Source of the DNA: Paenibacillus sp. RUD330
GTDB lineage: Bacteria > Bacillota > Bacilli > Paenibacillales > Paenibacillaceae
Reading direction: 5' to 3'
Length of the DNA stretch: 64,000 nucleotides
Assembly: GCF_002243345.2 (NCBI RefSeq)
Contig: NZ_CP022655.2
Coordinates: 3,288,501 to 3,352,500, forward strand
Shown: positions 33,229-42,562 of the stretch, piece after piece
Position numbering within the stretch: position 1 is the first letter of the stretch
Layout: the number at the start of each line of letters is the position of its first letter
Program-made: the position numbers and the translations under genes
Notes under the pieces: generated by a model
What the model was told of the DNA's origin: nothing
Database searches by the model: none
Seen by the model: the letters and a program-made list of their open reading frames with translations, nothing else

Positions 33229-34251
33229 ATGAGCGATTCCAGCCTGGGCATCCTGCTGATCTGGATATTCGTATTCGCGTATTCCATCCTCGGCTCGATC
33301 GATTTCGGCGCCGGCTTCTGGTCGATGGTGTTTGCCGGCCGGCAAGGCAGCACGGCGGCGGATATCGCCAACCGCTATCTGTCCCCGACCTGGAAGGTGA
33401 CCAACGTCTTCCTCGTCCTGCTCGTCGTCGCATTCGTCGGGTTTTTCCCGTTCGCGATGCCGATGCTGAGCTCCCTGCTCGTCGTGCCCGTCTGCCTCGT
33501 GCTGCTGCTGCTTGCGCTGCGCAGCACCTTCATGGTCTACTCCCAAATGTCGGCCAACTATGTGGCCCAGCTCCGGATCGTCTCGGGGGTGACGGGCCTG
33601 CTCATTCCCGGCCTGCTCATCACGGTGCTGCCGGTCACACTCGGCGGTTTCGTGGAGCTGCGGGCCGGCCACCTGCAGGTTCTGACCGAGAAGCTGCTGA
33701 CCAGCCGGACCTTGTATGCCCATCTCGGCTTCGGAATCGCGAGCGAGCTGTTCCTATCCTCCGTGTTTCTGGCCGACTATGCCCGGGAATCGGAGGACCG
33801 CCAAGCGTACGGCATCTACCGCAGCATCGCGATGACGATCGGGCCGTTGACCCTTCTGACCGGCATGCTGGCCGCTGTCGCCATGAATCCGGAGGCCCAG
33901 TGGATCGTGGAGAGAATGAAGGCGCAATGGATCTGGTTCGCGTTGTCCGCGCTGTTCTTCGTCGCCGGCTACAGCGCATTATGGTGGAGAGGAAGAAGCG
34001 GCTGGACCGGGGTTCCGCGTGCGGCCGTCGTGCTGGTCATCATCCAATACGCCATGGCCAGCTTCGGCTACGGCAGCGCCCATCTCCCTTACTTGATCTA
34101 CCCGCATATGACGGTGGAGCAAGGCTTCACGAACCACGCCATGTTCGTATCGCTGCTGGCAGGCTATAGCGTTAGCACGCTGGTTCTCGTACCGGTGTTC
34201 ATCTGGTTCTGGCTGCTGTTCCTCAAGGACAAGCGGTACTTGAAGCCCTGA
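33229..34251 (+). CDS. cydB: Cytochrome bd-type oxidase subunit II (YthB-like)
   Basis: 340 residues, about eight membrane helices, partner of subunit I. The opening LGILLIWIFVFAYSILGSIDFGAGFW is the conserved start of subunit II, including the acidic residue in the first helices. Its start is six bases after cydA, with GAGGGGG inside the cydA 3' end as ribosome binding site, so the two are co-translated. The operon ends in a bidirectional terminator. Confidence 0.9.
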   Translation: MSDSSLGILLIWIFVFAYSILGSIDFGAGFWSMVFAGRQGSTAADIANRYLSPTWKVTNVFLVLLVVAFVGFFPFAMPMLSSLLVVPVCLVLLLLALRSTFMVYSQMSANYVAQLRIVSGVTGLLIPGLLITVLPVTLGGFVELRAGHLQVLTEKLLTSRTLYAHLGFGIASELFLSSVFLADYARESEDRQAYGIYRSIAMTIGPLTLLTGMLAAVAMNPEAQWIVERMKAQWIWFALSALFFVAGYSALWWRGRSGWTGVPRAAVVLVIIQYAMASFGYGSAHLPYLIYPHMTVEQGFTNHAMFVSLLAGYSVSTLVLVPVFIWFWLLFLKDKRYLKP

Positions 34252-34266
34252 AAAGGAATGTACAGG

Positions 34267-34299
34267 AAAAAGAGGCTTGCGTCATGCAAGCCTCTTTTT
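34267..34299. terminator. Bidirectional terminator between cydB and gerC
   Basis: AAAAAGAGGCTTGC, loop GTCAT, GCAAGCCTCTTTTT: perfect stem with A and T runs on the two sides, between convergent genes. Confidence 0.92.
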
Positions 34300-34318
34300 C
34301 AAGCGCCCTCGCACTCGG

Positions 34319-35401
34319 TCAACTTCGAATCAATGTCTCAGGGCGGGCTTCATCTTTGATAAAGATGTCATTGATGATGTTCACATGCACATCGATTTTC
34401 TGCTCCAGCCTAGGAAACCATTCTGATTTCCACTTCTTGATCTGCTCTTGAGACAGCTGCGGACGGAAAATGACCCCGATGCCCAGAACATCCGACCGAT
34501 AGCCTTTTATTTTTTCCACCGTCCTTTCAAAATTCCGATTCAATTGCTCCCGGACCTCATTTTCGATTTCCGTATTGCTTTTTCCGCTGGGGCTTTCGGC
34601 AATGACGACGTCCAGGGTCATATCCGTCCATAAAGACGGCCCTTTTTCAGACCACCGGCGATGATGTTTCAGGGTCGATTTTTTGATGAGGACGCTTGTA
34701 TTTTTCGCAACCTCAATCGTCCCGCCCGTATAGTTGCCTTTGAATAAATTGTACAAAAAGGTCTCTTCCCGATTCAGCTTCCCGACCATGCGGTCCTCGC
34801 GCATGACGGCCGTTCCTTTAAAAACATACAGGGTGCGGTCGCCATTCTGGAGCATCGGCACGGCCATATCTTCCGAGTAGGAATTCTGGCTGCGATAAGC
34901 CTCCCATATCCTGACAAGCGATTGGTTGGGCGTCCACCCTGCTTCTTTGTTAAAGAAGTCATAGGTTGAAATTTCAGGTGTCGGCGAAATAACATGATAA
35001 AGCGTTTTGTCGAAATCTCCATCCACGATGGCCATCATGCCTTTAATGGAGATATCGTTTGCTCGTACCGCATAGTCGATGATATCGCGGATCCCTTCAT
35101 GCGCAATGGAGAGGTCGAAGAGCATCAGCCTCAAATGCACCAGATTGATGCTTTTTTCGGCATCCGTCCGGATCAGGTCGATCGCTTTGCTGATGGAAAT
35201 GGCTTCTTTCTCCAAAAACTGAACTTTGCCCGACGCATTCGGGATTTCCAGAACAATCTTGTATTTCTCTTTGCTTCCCTTTCCGATTCCCATAACGACA
35301 GGAAGATACTCCTTATTGATGTCTTTCGTATCCCAGCACCCTTCCAGCAGGACCGTCATGCCAAGAACGAGAACGACCAGCTTCATCCTCAGGCTGTTCA
35401 T
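34319..35401 (-). CDS. gerC: Ger(x)C family spore germination lipoprotein
   Basis: 360 residues, C subunit of a nutrient germinant receptor in the inner spore membrane. A Sec signal with lipobox LLEGC followed by WDTKDINKEYLPVVMGIG is the standard Ger(x)C start; the three-domain extracellular part follows (EISTYDFFN, FKGTAVMREDRMVGKL, KNTSVLIKK). The ATG at 35401 overlaps the gerB stop by four bases (ATGA). Third gene of the gerA-gerB-gerC operon. The germinant cannot be predicted. Confidence 0.92.
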   Translation of the reverse strand: MNSLRMKLVVLVLGMTVLLEGCWDTKDINKEYLPVVMGIGKGSKEKYKIVLEIPNASGKVQFLEKEAISISKAIDLIRTDAEKSINLVHLRLMLFDLSIAHEGIRDIIDYAVRANDISIKGMMAIVDGDFDKTLYHVISPTPEISTYDFFNKEAGWTPNQSLVRIWEAYRSQNSYSEDMAVPMLQNGDRTLYVFKGTAVMREDRMVGKLNREETFLYNLFKGNYTGGTIEVAKNTSVLIKKSTLKHHRRWSEKGPSLWTDMTLDVVIAESPSGKSNTEIENEVREQLNRNFERTVEKIKGYRSDVLGIGVIFRPQLSQEQIKKWKSEWFPRLEQKIDVHVNIINDIFIKDEARPETLIRS

Positions 35402-36468
35402 GCATGAGCCTCCCTTCTGCGCCGCAATGTCGACAGATAGACCAGGATGGGAAAACCGACGGTTGAGTACAGGCATAGGTACGAGTTGATATACAAATAT
35501 TTGTCGAGAGTTTTTGCATTGGGTATCCACTGGCAGGCAAGGTACAGAACGATACCGAAAAGGATCAGCAGCCAATGGCTCTTTATTCTAGGCAAGTAAA
35601 GCTGTTTCAGGATGGTCAGGAGCATCCAAAGCAAAACAGACACCTTTATCAAGCCCAGCCCGCTGGAAGACACGACATAAAAACTCGGCAGCCAGTCAAA
35701 GACGACCCACTCCAAATCGACGGTGTCGGAAGCCATCAGCATGGGATATTGGAAATGGACCGCTGTTTCACGGCCGAAAATGAGCAAGGGGATATAGACA
35801 GAGGTTAGAGCGAACAGGAAGATAAACCCGATCAACGCAGAGGCTGTGCCAAAACCGATTCTCAAATGGGACGGAGTCATCCCCAAAAACAAAAAGCCTG
35901 CGAACATGATTGTCCCCACATAAAAATCCGGATTCCCGATAAAGGAGAATTTCGCATCCCAAATCGGAAAGATATAATCGAAATTGAAATTGCCTATGCT
36001 GATCAGCATGGAAAAAAGGATGAATGGCACGAACAAAACTAACCATCCCATACTTGCCCGAATCATCACGGAAAGCCCCTTCCAGGCCCCGTACATGCAG
36101 ATGGCGACAAAAACAGCCGACGTAGCGGAGATCGGCGTTTTCGGGAGCAGCACCGTTCTTATCTCTATCGATAGGTAATACGTTAGAAGGATGATTTCAA
36201 GAAACAAAAAAACCAGCAAGGGGAACAGCATGAGTCCGGCTCCCCATTTTCCAACGGCATCACGGCAAAGCTCCGGAATCGATTTGCCCGGAAATTTCGA
36301 CATGGCTCTTAAATAAAGCCAAACGGCCAGCAGCTCAGCCAAAAAAAGGATTGCAACCGGCATCCATTGCGCTTTGGGGGCGGCAGCCATCATTCGTTCG
36401 GGGAAAATGGCGAATATAGAAGCCATATGCAGAAGAAAAAAAAGGATGATCGACTGGAACTTATTCAT
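35398..36468 (-). CDS. gerB: Spore germination permease, GerB subunit
   Basis: 356-residue integral membrane protein of the APC-superfamily endospore germination permease family, with ten predicted helices (for example AILFLAELLAVWLYLRAMSKFPGKSIPEL). It binds the nutrient germinant and helps open the ion channel. The ATG at 36468 has AAGGGAAAG upstream, inside the end of gerA, giving an 8-base overlap. It is coupled to gerC by an ATGA overlap. AT-rich codons are more frequent than in most of the window. Confidence 0.9.
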   Translation of the reverse strand: MNKFQSIILFFLLHMASIFAIFPERMMAAAPKAQWMPVAILFLAELLAVWLYLRAMSKFPGKSIPELCRDAVGKWGAGLMLFPLLVFLFLEIILLTYYLSIEIRTVLLPKTPISATSAVFVAICMYGAWKGLSVMIRASMGWLVLFVPFILFSMLISIGNFNFDYIFPIWDAKFSFIGNPDFYVGTIMFAGFLFLGMTPSHLRIGFGTASALIGFIFLFALTSVYIPLLIFGRETAVHFQYPMLMASDTVDLEWVVFDWLPSFYVVSSSGLGLIKVSVLLWMLLTILKQLYLPRIKSHWLLILFGIVLYLACQWIPNAKTLDKYLYINSYLCLYSTVGFPILVYLSTLRRRREAHA

Positions 36469-37807
36469 CAGCAATCTTTCCCTTCAGACTGAAGCTCAAG
36501 TAAGGTACGGAACAGGTCGTCAACGATGCCAAGTATAGCGTCAGCCAAATCACTGCGGCCTCCAGACCCCAAATGCCGAAAAAGGCGCTGACAATCAGAA
36601 CGACATACTTGTACAGCCTCACCCCGACCGCATTCATGTAGCTCGTCAATGCAAAATTGGATATCGCAGAGGCAACCAATATAATAATGAGCAGGTTGCT
36701 GACCAGCTTGGCCTGTACGATTGCCTGTCCCAGCAGGATGCCGCCGATCATCGTAATCGTCGGACCAATGTTTTTGGGCAGCCGAATCGTGGCCTCTATG
36801 ATCATTTCCAGCAGCAATAAAACCATCAGCGCTTCAATCAGCGATGGATACGGCACGCCTTCCCTGCTCTTGGCCACCGTGATGGCCAGCTGGATGCGGA
36901 GGAGCTCGGGATTGACGGAGTTGAGAACGACATACAGGCCTGGAAGCGTGAGAGACAACAGCAAGGATGCTCCGCGAATGGCACGGAGAAACAGTTGAAA
37001 CAGAAGCGGGTAATGGACATCCAGGGTAGTCGACCACAAATCGGAGACGATCGCGGGAAAAGCGAAAGCAAAGGAAAACTGGTCCATCAATATGACCACT
37101 TTTCCATGAAGCAGATTTTGCACCGTCTCTTCGGGCAATTCGGACGAAATATAGGTTGGAAAAAGAGTGAATTTAGGATGCCCCAAAATTCGGGTCAAGT
37201 CCCGTACCGTGGTAAGCTCCTGCCGGGCATTTTCATCCAGCTTTTTTTCAACCGCTTCAATCACTTCCGGACGCGCTGTTCCCTTCAGGTAAACCATGGC
37301 GAGCTTTTTTATCGATTGGTTGCCGACGAATCGGGTTTCGATCACCAACTGGTCCGAAATCATTTTTTTTCGAATCAGTCCGATATTTATATCCAGATCC
37401 TCTGTAAAGGCATCAAATGCCGACTGCAGGGGATTTTCGCTGTTGGGAATCATGACCGGCCTGGAAAGCTCCGCATGTTCAGGTTCAATGATGGCGACAA
37501 ATCCCTCTCCGCCAAGAAGGATGAGCTTTCCTTGCAGCACAAGATCGTACAAGGCATCCAGCGATACGGCAGCATCGGCTTCCATCGAATGGAGCGCATC
37601 CCATTTCAAGTCATGGTTTCTGTCGATGCCGATTTGATTGAGAATCGACAGCGTCATCGGGAGGTTAACTAGAGTACGCAGATAATAGGCCTTGAATTTC
37701 TCTCCTGCAACGACGATTTGCTTGCATAGAAAGTCCGATCTTTGATGAAATCGCTCCTGCAGCCCGCTCTCCAAGCGATGCACAATCTCCGGATCAACAT
37801 ACTGCAA
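36461..37807 (-). CDS. gerA: Spore germination receptor, GerA subunit
   Basis: 448 residues. The N-terminal soluble part (VHRLESGLQERFHQRSDF to about residue 240) is followed by five or so membrane helices with the family motifs NPELLRIQLAITVAKSREGVPYPSLIEA and PKNIGPTITMIGGILLGQA. A-subunits of this family oligomerise as the germinant-gated channel. The start is TTG at 37807 with GAGGTGG six bases upstream. The N-terminal domain is shorter than in GerAA. First gene of the operon, with a sigma-G-type promoter upstream. Confidence 0.92.
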   Translation of the reverse strand: MQYVDPEIVHRLESGLQERFHQRSDFLCKQIVVAGEKFKAYYLRTLVNLPMTLSILNQIGIDRNHDLKWDALHSMEADAAVSLDALYDLVLQGKLILLGGEGFVAIIEPEHAELSRPVMIPNSENPLQSAFDAFTEDLDINIGLIRKKMISDQLVIETRFVGNQSIKKLAMVYLKGTARPEVIEAVEKKLDENARQELTTVRDLTRILGHPKFTLFPTYISSELPEETVQNLLHGKVVILMDQFSFAFAFPAIVSDLWSTTLDVHYPLLFQLFLRAIRGASLLLSLTLPGLYVVLNSVNPELLRIQLAITVAKSREGVPYPSLIEALMVLLLLEMIIEATIRLPKNIGPTITMIGGILLGQAIVQAKLVSNLLIIILVASAISNFALTSYMNAVGVRLYKYVVLIVSAFFGIWGLEAAVIWLTLYLASLTTCSVPYLSFSLKGKIADE

Positions 37808-37828
37808 AATTTACCACCTCTTTCGAGG

Positions 37829-37859
37829 TATTATGCCGGTTCCCCAACCTCTTTATGCA
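37829..37859 (-). promoter_or_regulatory. Sigma-G-type promoter of the gerA operon
   Basis: Minus strand: TGCATA (complement of 37854-37859), an 18-base spacer, CATAATA (complement of 37829-37835). This matches the forespore sigma-G consensus (TGNATA and CATNNTA) and sits right before a germination receptor operon, where sigma-G control is expected from Bacillus. Confidence 0.75.
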
Positions 37860-38065
37860 ACGTCGGCGCCGGCTTTCCCTGTGCGCCGGCCGCGCCTCAA
37901 GGTGACGGAAGGAAAGAGGACATGACCGTAATCATTGGAGAATTCATCCTATCACATTTATTTTATGTTGCAATTGCAACATAAAATCGTTACCCTTTAG
38001 TTATTCCCCAACCGTTTTGGCTTACTGGAGGCGATAGCATCAAGGAAATTCTGCGTGAGATCGGA

Positions 38066-39042
<977 letters not shown>

Positions 39043-39168
39043 GCCCCTCTCACGCAATACATGAAGTAATGGCTACGGCCATCTCTAAAAGAAGAAGGCC
39101 AGGAGTGGACATCGCTTTTCGTCGAGAAGCATTCCGGATTCGTTGAGAATGAACGGAACGGAAACAGT

Positions 39169-39196
39169 AAAGGCCGCAGCATCGGCTGCGGCCTTT
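39169..39196. terminator. Bidirectional terminator after paiA
   Basis: AAAGGCCGCAGC, loop ATCG, GCTGCGGCCTTT: a perfect 12-bp stem. It lies between convergent paiA and the DUF3231 gene. Confidence 0.85.
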
Positions 39197-39240
39197 ACTT
39201 GTTCCAGTGACGCCTAAGATGCGGTTCTAATTCCGTCTGA

Positions 39241-39747
39241 CTATTCGGGCCGTTTGACTTGTAGAGGCGGTGGAATCAACCAGCCTTTTTCTTTATTCAT
39301 TTCCAGGATTTTCACGCCATCGGCTGCTTTGACCGTGTGGTATTTCAAAAACAATGCACCGACGTCCTCACGGATGGACATCCCCATTCCCTGGCTGCAG
39401 CTGACTAAGCCTGCGGCAATATCCATCGACAAGGCTGCTGCAATCTCTGGATCGCTGAATCTGGCCCCCACTGGGATATCCTCGAGGTTGACTGGAGGGC
39501 GCTCAGGAAGTGCAGGTGCCGGCGCGATGCCGTTTGCTGTCAACAAAGCATCCACTTCTTTGGCTTCCTTCTTTGCCTGTTCAATAAGGTTTTCAAGTAG
39601 TTTCTTCAGATCTTTGTCTCCAGCATGCGAAAGGAAGGCTTGATATGCCGAGACCATTCCTTTCGCGCCTACAGAGTAGGTCCATATGGCGAATATCTCG
39701 CCGTAGTGCAGAGGCTCATCTTTCGGGTTACCGCCTAAAATAGACAT
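39241..39747 (-). CDS. DUF3231 family protein
   Basis: 168 residues. The pattern EPLHYGEIFAIWTYSVGAKGMVSAYQAFLSHAGDKDLKKLL and the later helices match one DUF3231 unit (ferritin-like helical bundle); many family members have two such units in about 335 residues, so this is a single-unit form. Function unknown, often seen in spore formers. The ATG at 39747 follows AAAAAGGAG; open frame to 39870 lacks a ribosome binding site. Confidence 0.82.
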   Translation of the reverse strand: MSILGGNPKDEPLHYGEIFAIWTYSVGAKGMVSAYQAFLSHAGDKDLKKLLENLIEQAKKEAKEVDALLTANGIAPAPALPERPPVNLEDIPVGARFSDPEIAAALSMDIAAGLVSCSQGMGMSIREDVGALFLKYHTVKAADGVKILEMNKEKGWLIPPPLQVKRPE

Positions 39748-40251
39748 TTTTGCATGCTCCTTTTTAACATGAACTGATATCGACGGTTGATATGGTACCC
39801 TCTGGATAAAGCCTGTATGCATCGCTGTCATCCTAGCCTTTGAGCCGTCATTTCCGGATCGGATCTGCATCAGCAGCAGGCCGTCTGGAATATTATTCTT
39901 CCGGGCAATACTCAGGAAGTTTCTATTCGAATCCCTTCACGAAGCATTCGCCCCATTCGTTCGCATTCTCACCCTGGAGATCTCCGATCGGTTCGGCACA
40001 GCTCTTCACTGCTCTTCAACCATGGAATGGAAATATTCTCCCATTTAATGCGTAACTATTTACAAAGGAGGTGATCAGGGTGATGCAGGGAGGGATGGAA
40101 AGTGGATGGGGATTCGGAGCCAAGCGACATCTATCCAGCTCTCTCCAAAGCAGACGGCGTGGCATGCATTCTCTTCGGATCCATATGTCTGCTTCTTGGA
40201 TTTGCCTGTGAAAAAAGCAAAAAACCCTTGCTCCGCAAGGGTTTTTCAGTA
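39748..40251. other. Gene-poor stretch with perfect anti-SD match and a doubtful 42-codon ORF
   Basis: No convincing gene in 500 bases. At 40065-40076 the sequence AAGGAGGTGATC matches the full anti-Shine-Dalgarno complement of 16S rRNA. Six bases later an ATG opens a 42-codon frame (40083-40211, starting MQGGMESGWGFG and ending MSASWICL) with no recognisable domain. It could be a short peptide gene, a remnant, or chance. The rest up to 39840 shows no conserved feature. Confidence 0.4.
40220..40246. terminator. Terminator after tRNA-Val
   Basis: AAAAACCCTTGC, loop TCC, GCAAGGGTTTTT. The minus strand ends in TTTTTTGC just after the tRNA-Val 3' end; it can act both ways. Confidence 0.85.
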
Positions 40252-40324
40252 TGATCTGTAGTGGGCTCGAACCACTGACCCCCACCCTGTCAAGATGGTG
40301 CTCTCCCAGCTGAGCTAACAGATC
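40252..40324 (-). tRNA. tRNA-Val (GAC anticodon)
   Basis: 73 bases. Acceptor GATCTGT/ACAGATC with discriminator A; D arm GCTCAGCTGGGAGAGC; anticodon stem CCATC/GGTGG around loop TTGACAG, anticodon GAC; T arm GGTTCGAGCC. The 3' CCA is not encoded. A terminator follows within ten bases. Reads GUC/GUU valine codons. Confidence 0.92.
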
Positions 40325-40532
40325 ATGTTAAGTATTTTTCTTTTGTTTTTATGCCTCGTCTCGAGGACAGTTATTAATATATCAAAACCCCAGAACCGAG
40401 TCAACACTTTTTATGGATTTTTTTATTTTTCTTTTAGGGAGCGTTTACATCCTCGGTCGACCGAAACCAAAGCCCCTTCCCTGTCGTCAGCATTTACAAT
40501 ATGGAAATTGTTTCATGGGAGGCTTGCTCGAT

Positions 40533-40976
40533 ATGATTCCGAAACGCACAAGGGCGGCCGCTGTCCTTGTTTGGGCTCTCGTGCTGCTGGTCTTTACCGG
40601 CACCGAAAACCTCAACAACCTGCTCCTGCACAAGCAGCTCGTCTTTGTTTTCAATCCCGAGCCGGATTTCGCCGAATTTTTCAACTGGACTGACGTCACC
40701 CGCATTCATCATGTCTGGGTCATCGTCAAGCTGGGCCATTTCATCGGCTTTGCCATTCTTGATCTGCTGGTCTTCAACTGGCTGCGCAATCGGCCCGCCT
40801 CGCTGCTGATTTCCATCTTGTTCGCCCTGGCGACTGAAATCCTGCAGCTTTATCTGAACCGAGACGGCCGCCTTTACGATGTGCTCATTGATTCCTTTGG
40901 AGCCCTGACAGCCGGCCTCGTCTCCCACGCTCTTTTCCGTCTGCAACCGATCTCTGCACCAACAAAAAAGCAATAG
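40533..40976 (+). CDS. VanZ family membrane protein
   Basis: 147 residues with four membrane helices (AAAVLVWALVLLVFTG, VIVKLGHFIGFAILDLLVF, LLISILFALATEILQLY, VLIDSFGALTAGLVSHALF). The HFxGFAxL and ATEILQLYLNRDGRLYDVLIDSFGALTG patterns are typical of the VanZ-like family, linked in some hosts to teicoplanin resistance but of unknown mechanism. The ATG at 40533 lies ten bases after GGGAGG; upstream in-frame ATGs at 40413 and 40515 lack sites. Single gene. Confidence 0.85.
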   Translation: MIPKRTRAAAVLVWALVLLVFTGTENLNNLLLHKQLVFVFNPEPDFAEFFNWTDVTRIHHVWVIVKLGHFIGFAILDLLVFNWLRNRPASLLISILFALATEILQLYLNRDGRLYDVLIDSFGALTAGLVSHALFRLQPISAPTKKQ

Positions 40977-41112
40977 TTTTATTCAATCAACATTCTGTTT
41001 CAAAGCATTTAGATCGGTTAATATTGAATATGCGATATGTACAAGTTTGCTCATAAACCTTGTCTGTGCGTTCGACATCTTATCGATCTTATAAGGAATA
41101 GGAGAATGAACA

Positions 41113-41256
41113 ATGTCGAATAAACATGAAATTATGAGAAATATCGAAATATTGAGAGAAATTCTGAACAAATCGGCCATGGGAAAATCCGGATACAATC
41201 TGGAGCTTAGCCAACGCCTGGATGAATTGATCGTTTCCTATTACAAAGCCGGGTAA
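41113..41256 (+). CDS. Spo0E family aspartyl-phosphate phosphatase
   Basis: 47 residues, matching the short two-helix Spo0E family that dephosphorylates Spo0A-P and so delays sporulation. The first helix (HEIMRNIEILREILNK) and the second with the signature SQRLDELIVSYYKAG are clear; the SQxLDxLI motif binds the response regulator. AGGAGAATGAAC precedes the ATG at 41113. Single gene. Confidence 0.9.
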   Translation: MSNKHEIMRNIEILREILNKSAMGKSGYNLELSQRLDELIVSYYKAG

Positions 41257-41332
41257 ATCGTCCCCGTTATCGTCATATAGGTGTACTTTTATCAGCAGCA
41301 GGCAAAGAGCTCTTCTAACCAGAGTCTTTTTG

Positions 41333-41349
41333 TGATACGATTTGTATCA
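41333..41349. promoter_or_regulatory. Inverted repeat before the 77-residue hypothetical gene
   Basis: TGATAC, five bases, GTATCA: perfect 6-bp arms, 28 bases before the start codon of the next gene. The right arm overlaps a possible -10 (TATCAT). Probable operator; the regulator is unknown. Confidence 0.5.
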
Positions 41350-41376
41350 TAAAAGATCCTTACCTAGGAGCTGCCC

Positions 41377-41610
41377 ATGCTGCTTTTTCGTATGCTCACC
41401 ACTCTAGCCCATTTTGAAGCGGCCCTAGCGGCCAAAGCTTCCGTCGCCGTATACCGCAGCGGCAGACTTTTGGAGCCCGGCGCTCCTCTGCAGCTGTTCA
41501 ACGAGCATACCGTCAAGATAAGGGGAAACTATTATTTCCGGGACGAATGCCAGTTCGAAAGCTGCCAGCAGGTGCGGCCCGCTTCCTCGGAGGCATCCGA
41601 AACCGGTTGA
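41377..41610 (+). CDS. Hypothetical protein, 77 residues
   Basis: Not recognised. Starts MLLFRMLTTLAHFEAALAAK, then a beta-like region (VAVYRSGRLLEPGAPLQLF, VKIRGNYYFRDECQF) with two cysteines (DECQFESCQQ). No signal peptide or clear membrane helix. AGGAG lies six bases before the ATG and a terminator follows the stop, so it is likely expressed. Convergent with pstA. Confidence 0.62.
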   Translation: MLLFRMLTTLAHFEAALAAKASVAVYRSGRLLEPGAPLQLFNEHTVKIRGNYYFRDECQFESCQQVRPASSEASETG

Positions 41611-41627
41611 GCTCCCCGCCGGCACAA

Positions 41628-41655
41628 ATAACCGCCCCCAACAGGAGGCGGTTAT
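41628..41655. terminator. Terminator between hypothetical gene and pstA
   Basis: ATAACCGCC, a ten-base loop, GGCGGTTAT. The flanks are only moderately T- or A-rich. Placed between convergent genes and close to the pstA stop. Confidence 0.7.
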
Positions 41656-41667
41656 TGTCATTTACAC

Positions 41668-42561
41668 TCAAGCCTGTTTTTTCCTGTCGACCAGCCACAG
41701 CGGAATTCTCAGCGCCATGTTGATGAGCAGCACCACGATGAGCAGGACGGCGGCAGACTTGCTTGCGATCTCGGCCGCATCCGGAACGATAGCCTCCGAC
41801 TGCACATACCACAGATGCACCGCAAGTGTCGCTCCGGGAGACAATGGATCGAAATCCCACATGATGCCGGAGGTCGATACGCCCGCCACGAGGACGATCA
41901 CGGCGCTTTCGCCGAATGCCCTGCCGGCCGTCAGGCAAATGCCGGTCATGATGCCGTTCAGAGCGACCGGAAGGCATACCTTGAAGATCGTCTGGGTATG
42001 CGTCGCCCCGAGTGCGAGCGAGCCCTGCTTGTATTCCGGCGGAACGGAGCGCATCGCCTCTTCCGTCACCCTCGTCAGGAGCGGCAGATTGAGCAGCGCC
42101 AGGCTGATCGCTCCGCCAAGGATGGTCAGGCCGATTTCCATGCCCTCGACGAACAGAGCGATGCCGAACAGCCCGAAAATGAGCGAAGGCACGGAGGCAA
42201 GCCCCTCCACGCAGATCCGCACGAATCCGATCAGCTTGTTGTCCGGAGCGAACTCGGCCAGATAGATGCCAGCCGCCAGCCCGAGCGGGATGGAGATGGC
42301 GAGCGACAGGATCAGAATATAGAAGGAGTTGAACAGTGCCGGTCCGATTCCGCCTCCGGCATCGATCTCGCTCGGCAGCCCGAAGATGAAGTTCCAGCTG
42401 AGACCGGGCATGCCCTTTTCCAGGATCATCCCGATCAGAGCAAGCGTAAACAGCGTGCAGCCGATGCCGACCGCCCACACGAGAGCGGTGAACATCCGGT
42501 CCGATCTGCGCTTGCGCCTGACCTGCCTGCGGTCCGACATTCCAGTTGCGGCCATGCTCAT
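41668..42561 (-). CDS. pstA: Phosphate ABC transporter permease PstA
   Basis: 297 residues, six membrane helices; forms the membrane channel for phosphate with PstC. The cytoplasmic EAA-type loop is visible as EEAMRSVPPEYKQGSLALGATHTQTIFKVCLP. The N-terminus is basic (RRQVRRKRRSD). The start lies one base after the pstC stop, with AAGGGGAG as the ribosome binding site, so the genes are coupled. The operon ends here with a terminator; pstB, normally next, is not in the window. Confidence 0.93.
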   Translation of the reverse strand: MSMAATGMSDRRQVRRKRRSDRMFTALVWAVGIGCTLFTLALIGMILEKGMPGLSWNFIFGLPSEIDAGGGIGPALFNSFYILILSLAISIPLGLAAGIYLAEFAPDNKLIGFVRICVEGLASVPSLIFGLFGIALFVEGMEIGLTILGGAISLALLNLPLLTRVTEEAMRSVPPEYKQGSLALGATHTQTIFKVCLPVALNGIMTGICLTAGRAFGESAVIVLVAGVSTSGIMWDFDPLSPGATLAVHLWYVQSEAIVPDAAEIASKSAAVLLIVVLLINMALRIPLWLVDRKKQA

Positions 42562-42562
42562 C

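Noticed and set aside
40064-40077. Possible remnant of the 16S rRNA 3' end (AAAGGAGGTGATC)
   Set aside because: The match stops after 13 bases and no further rRNA sequence follows on either side; it is better explained as a strong Shine-Dalgarno sequence.
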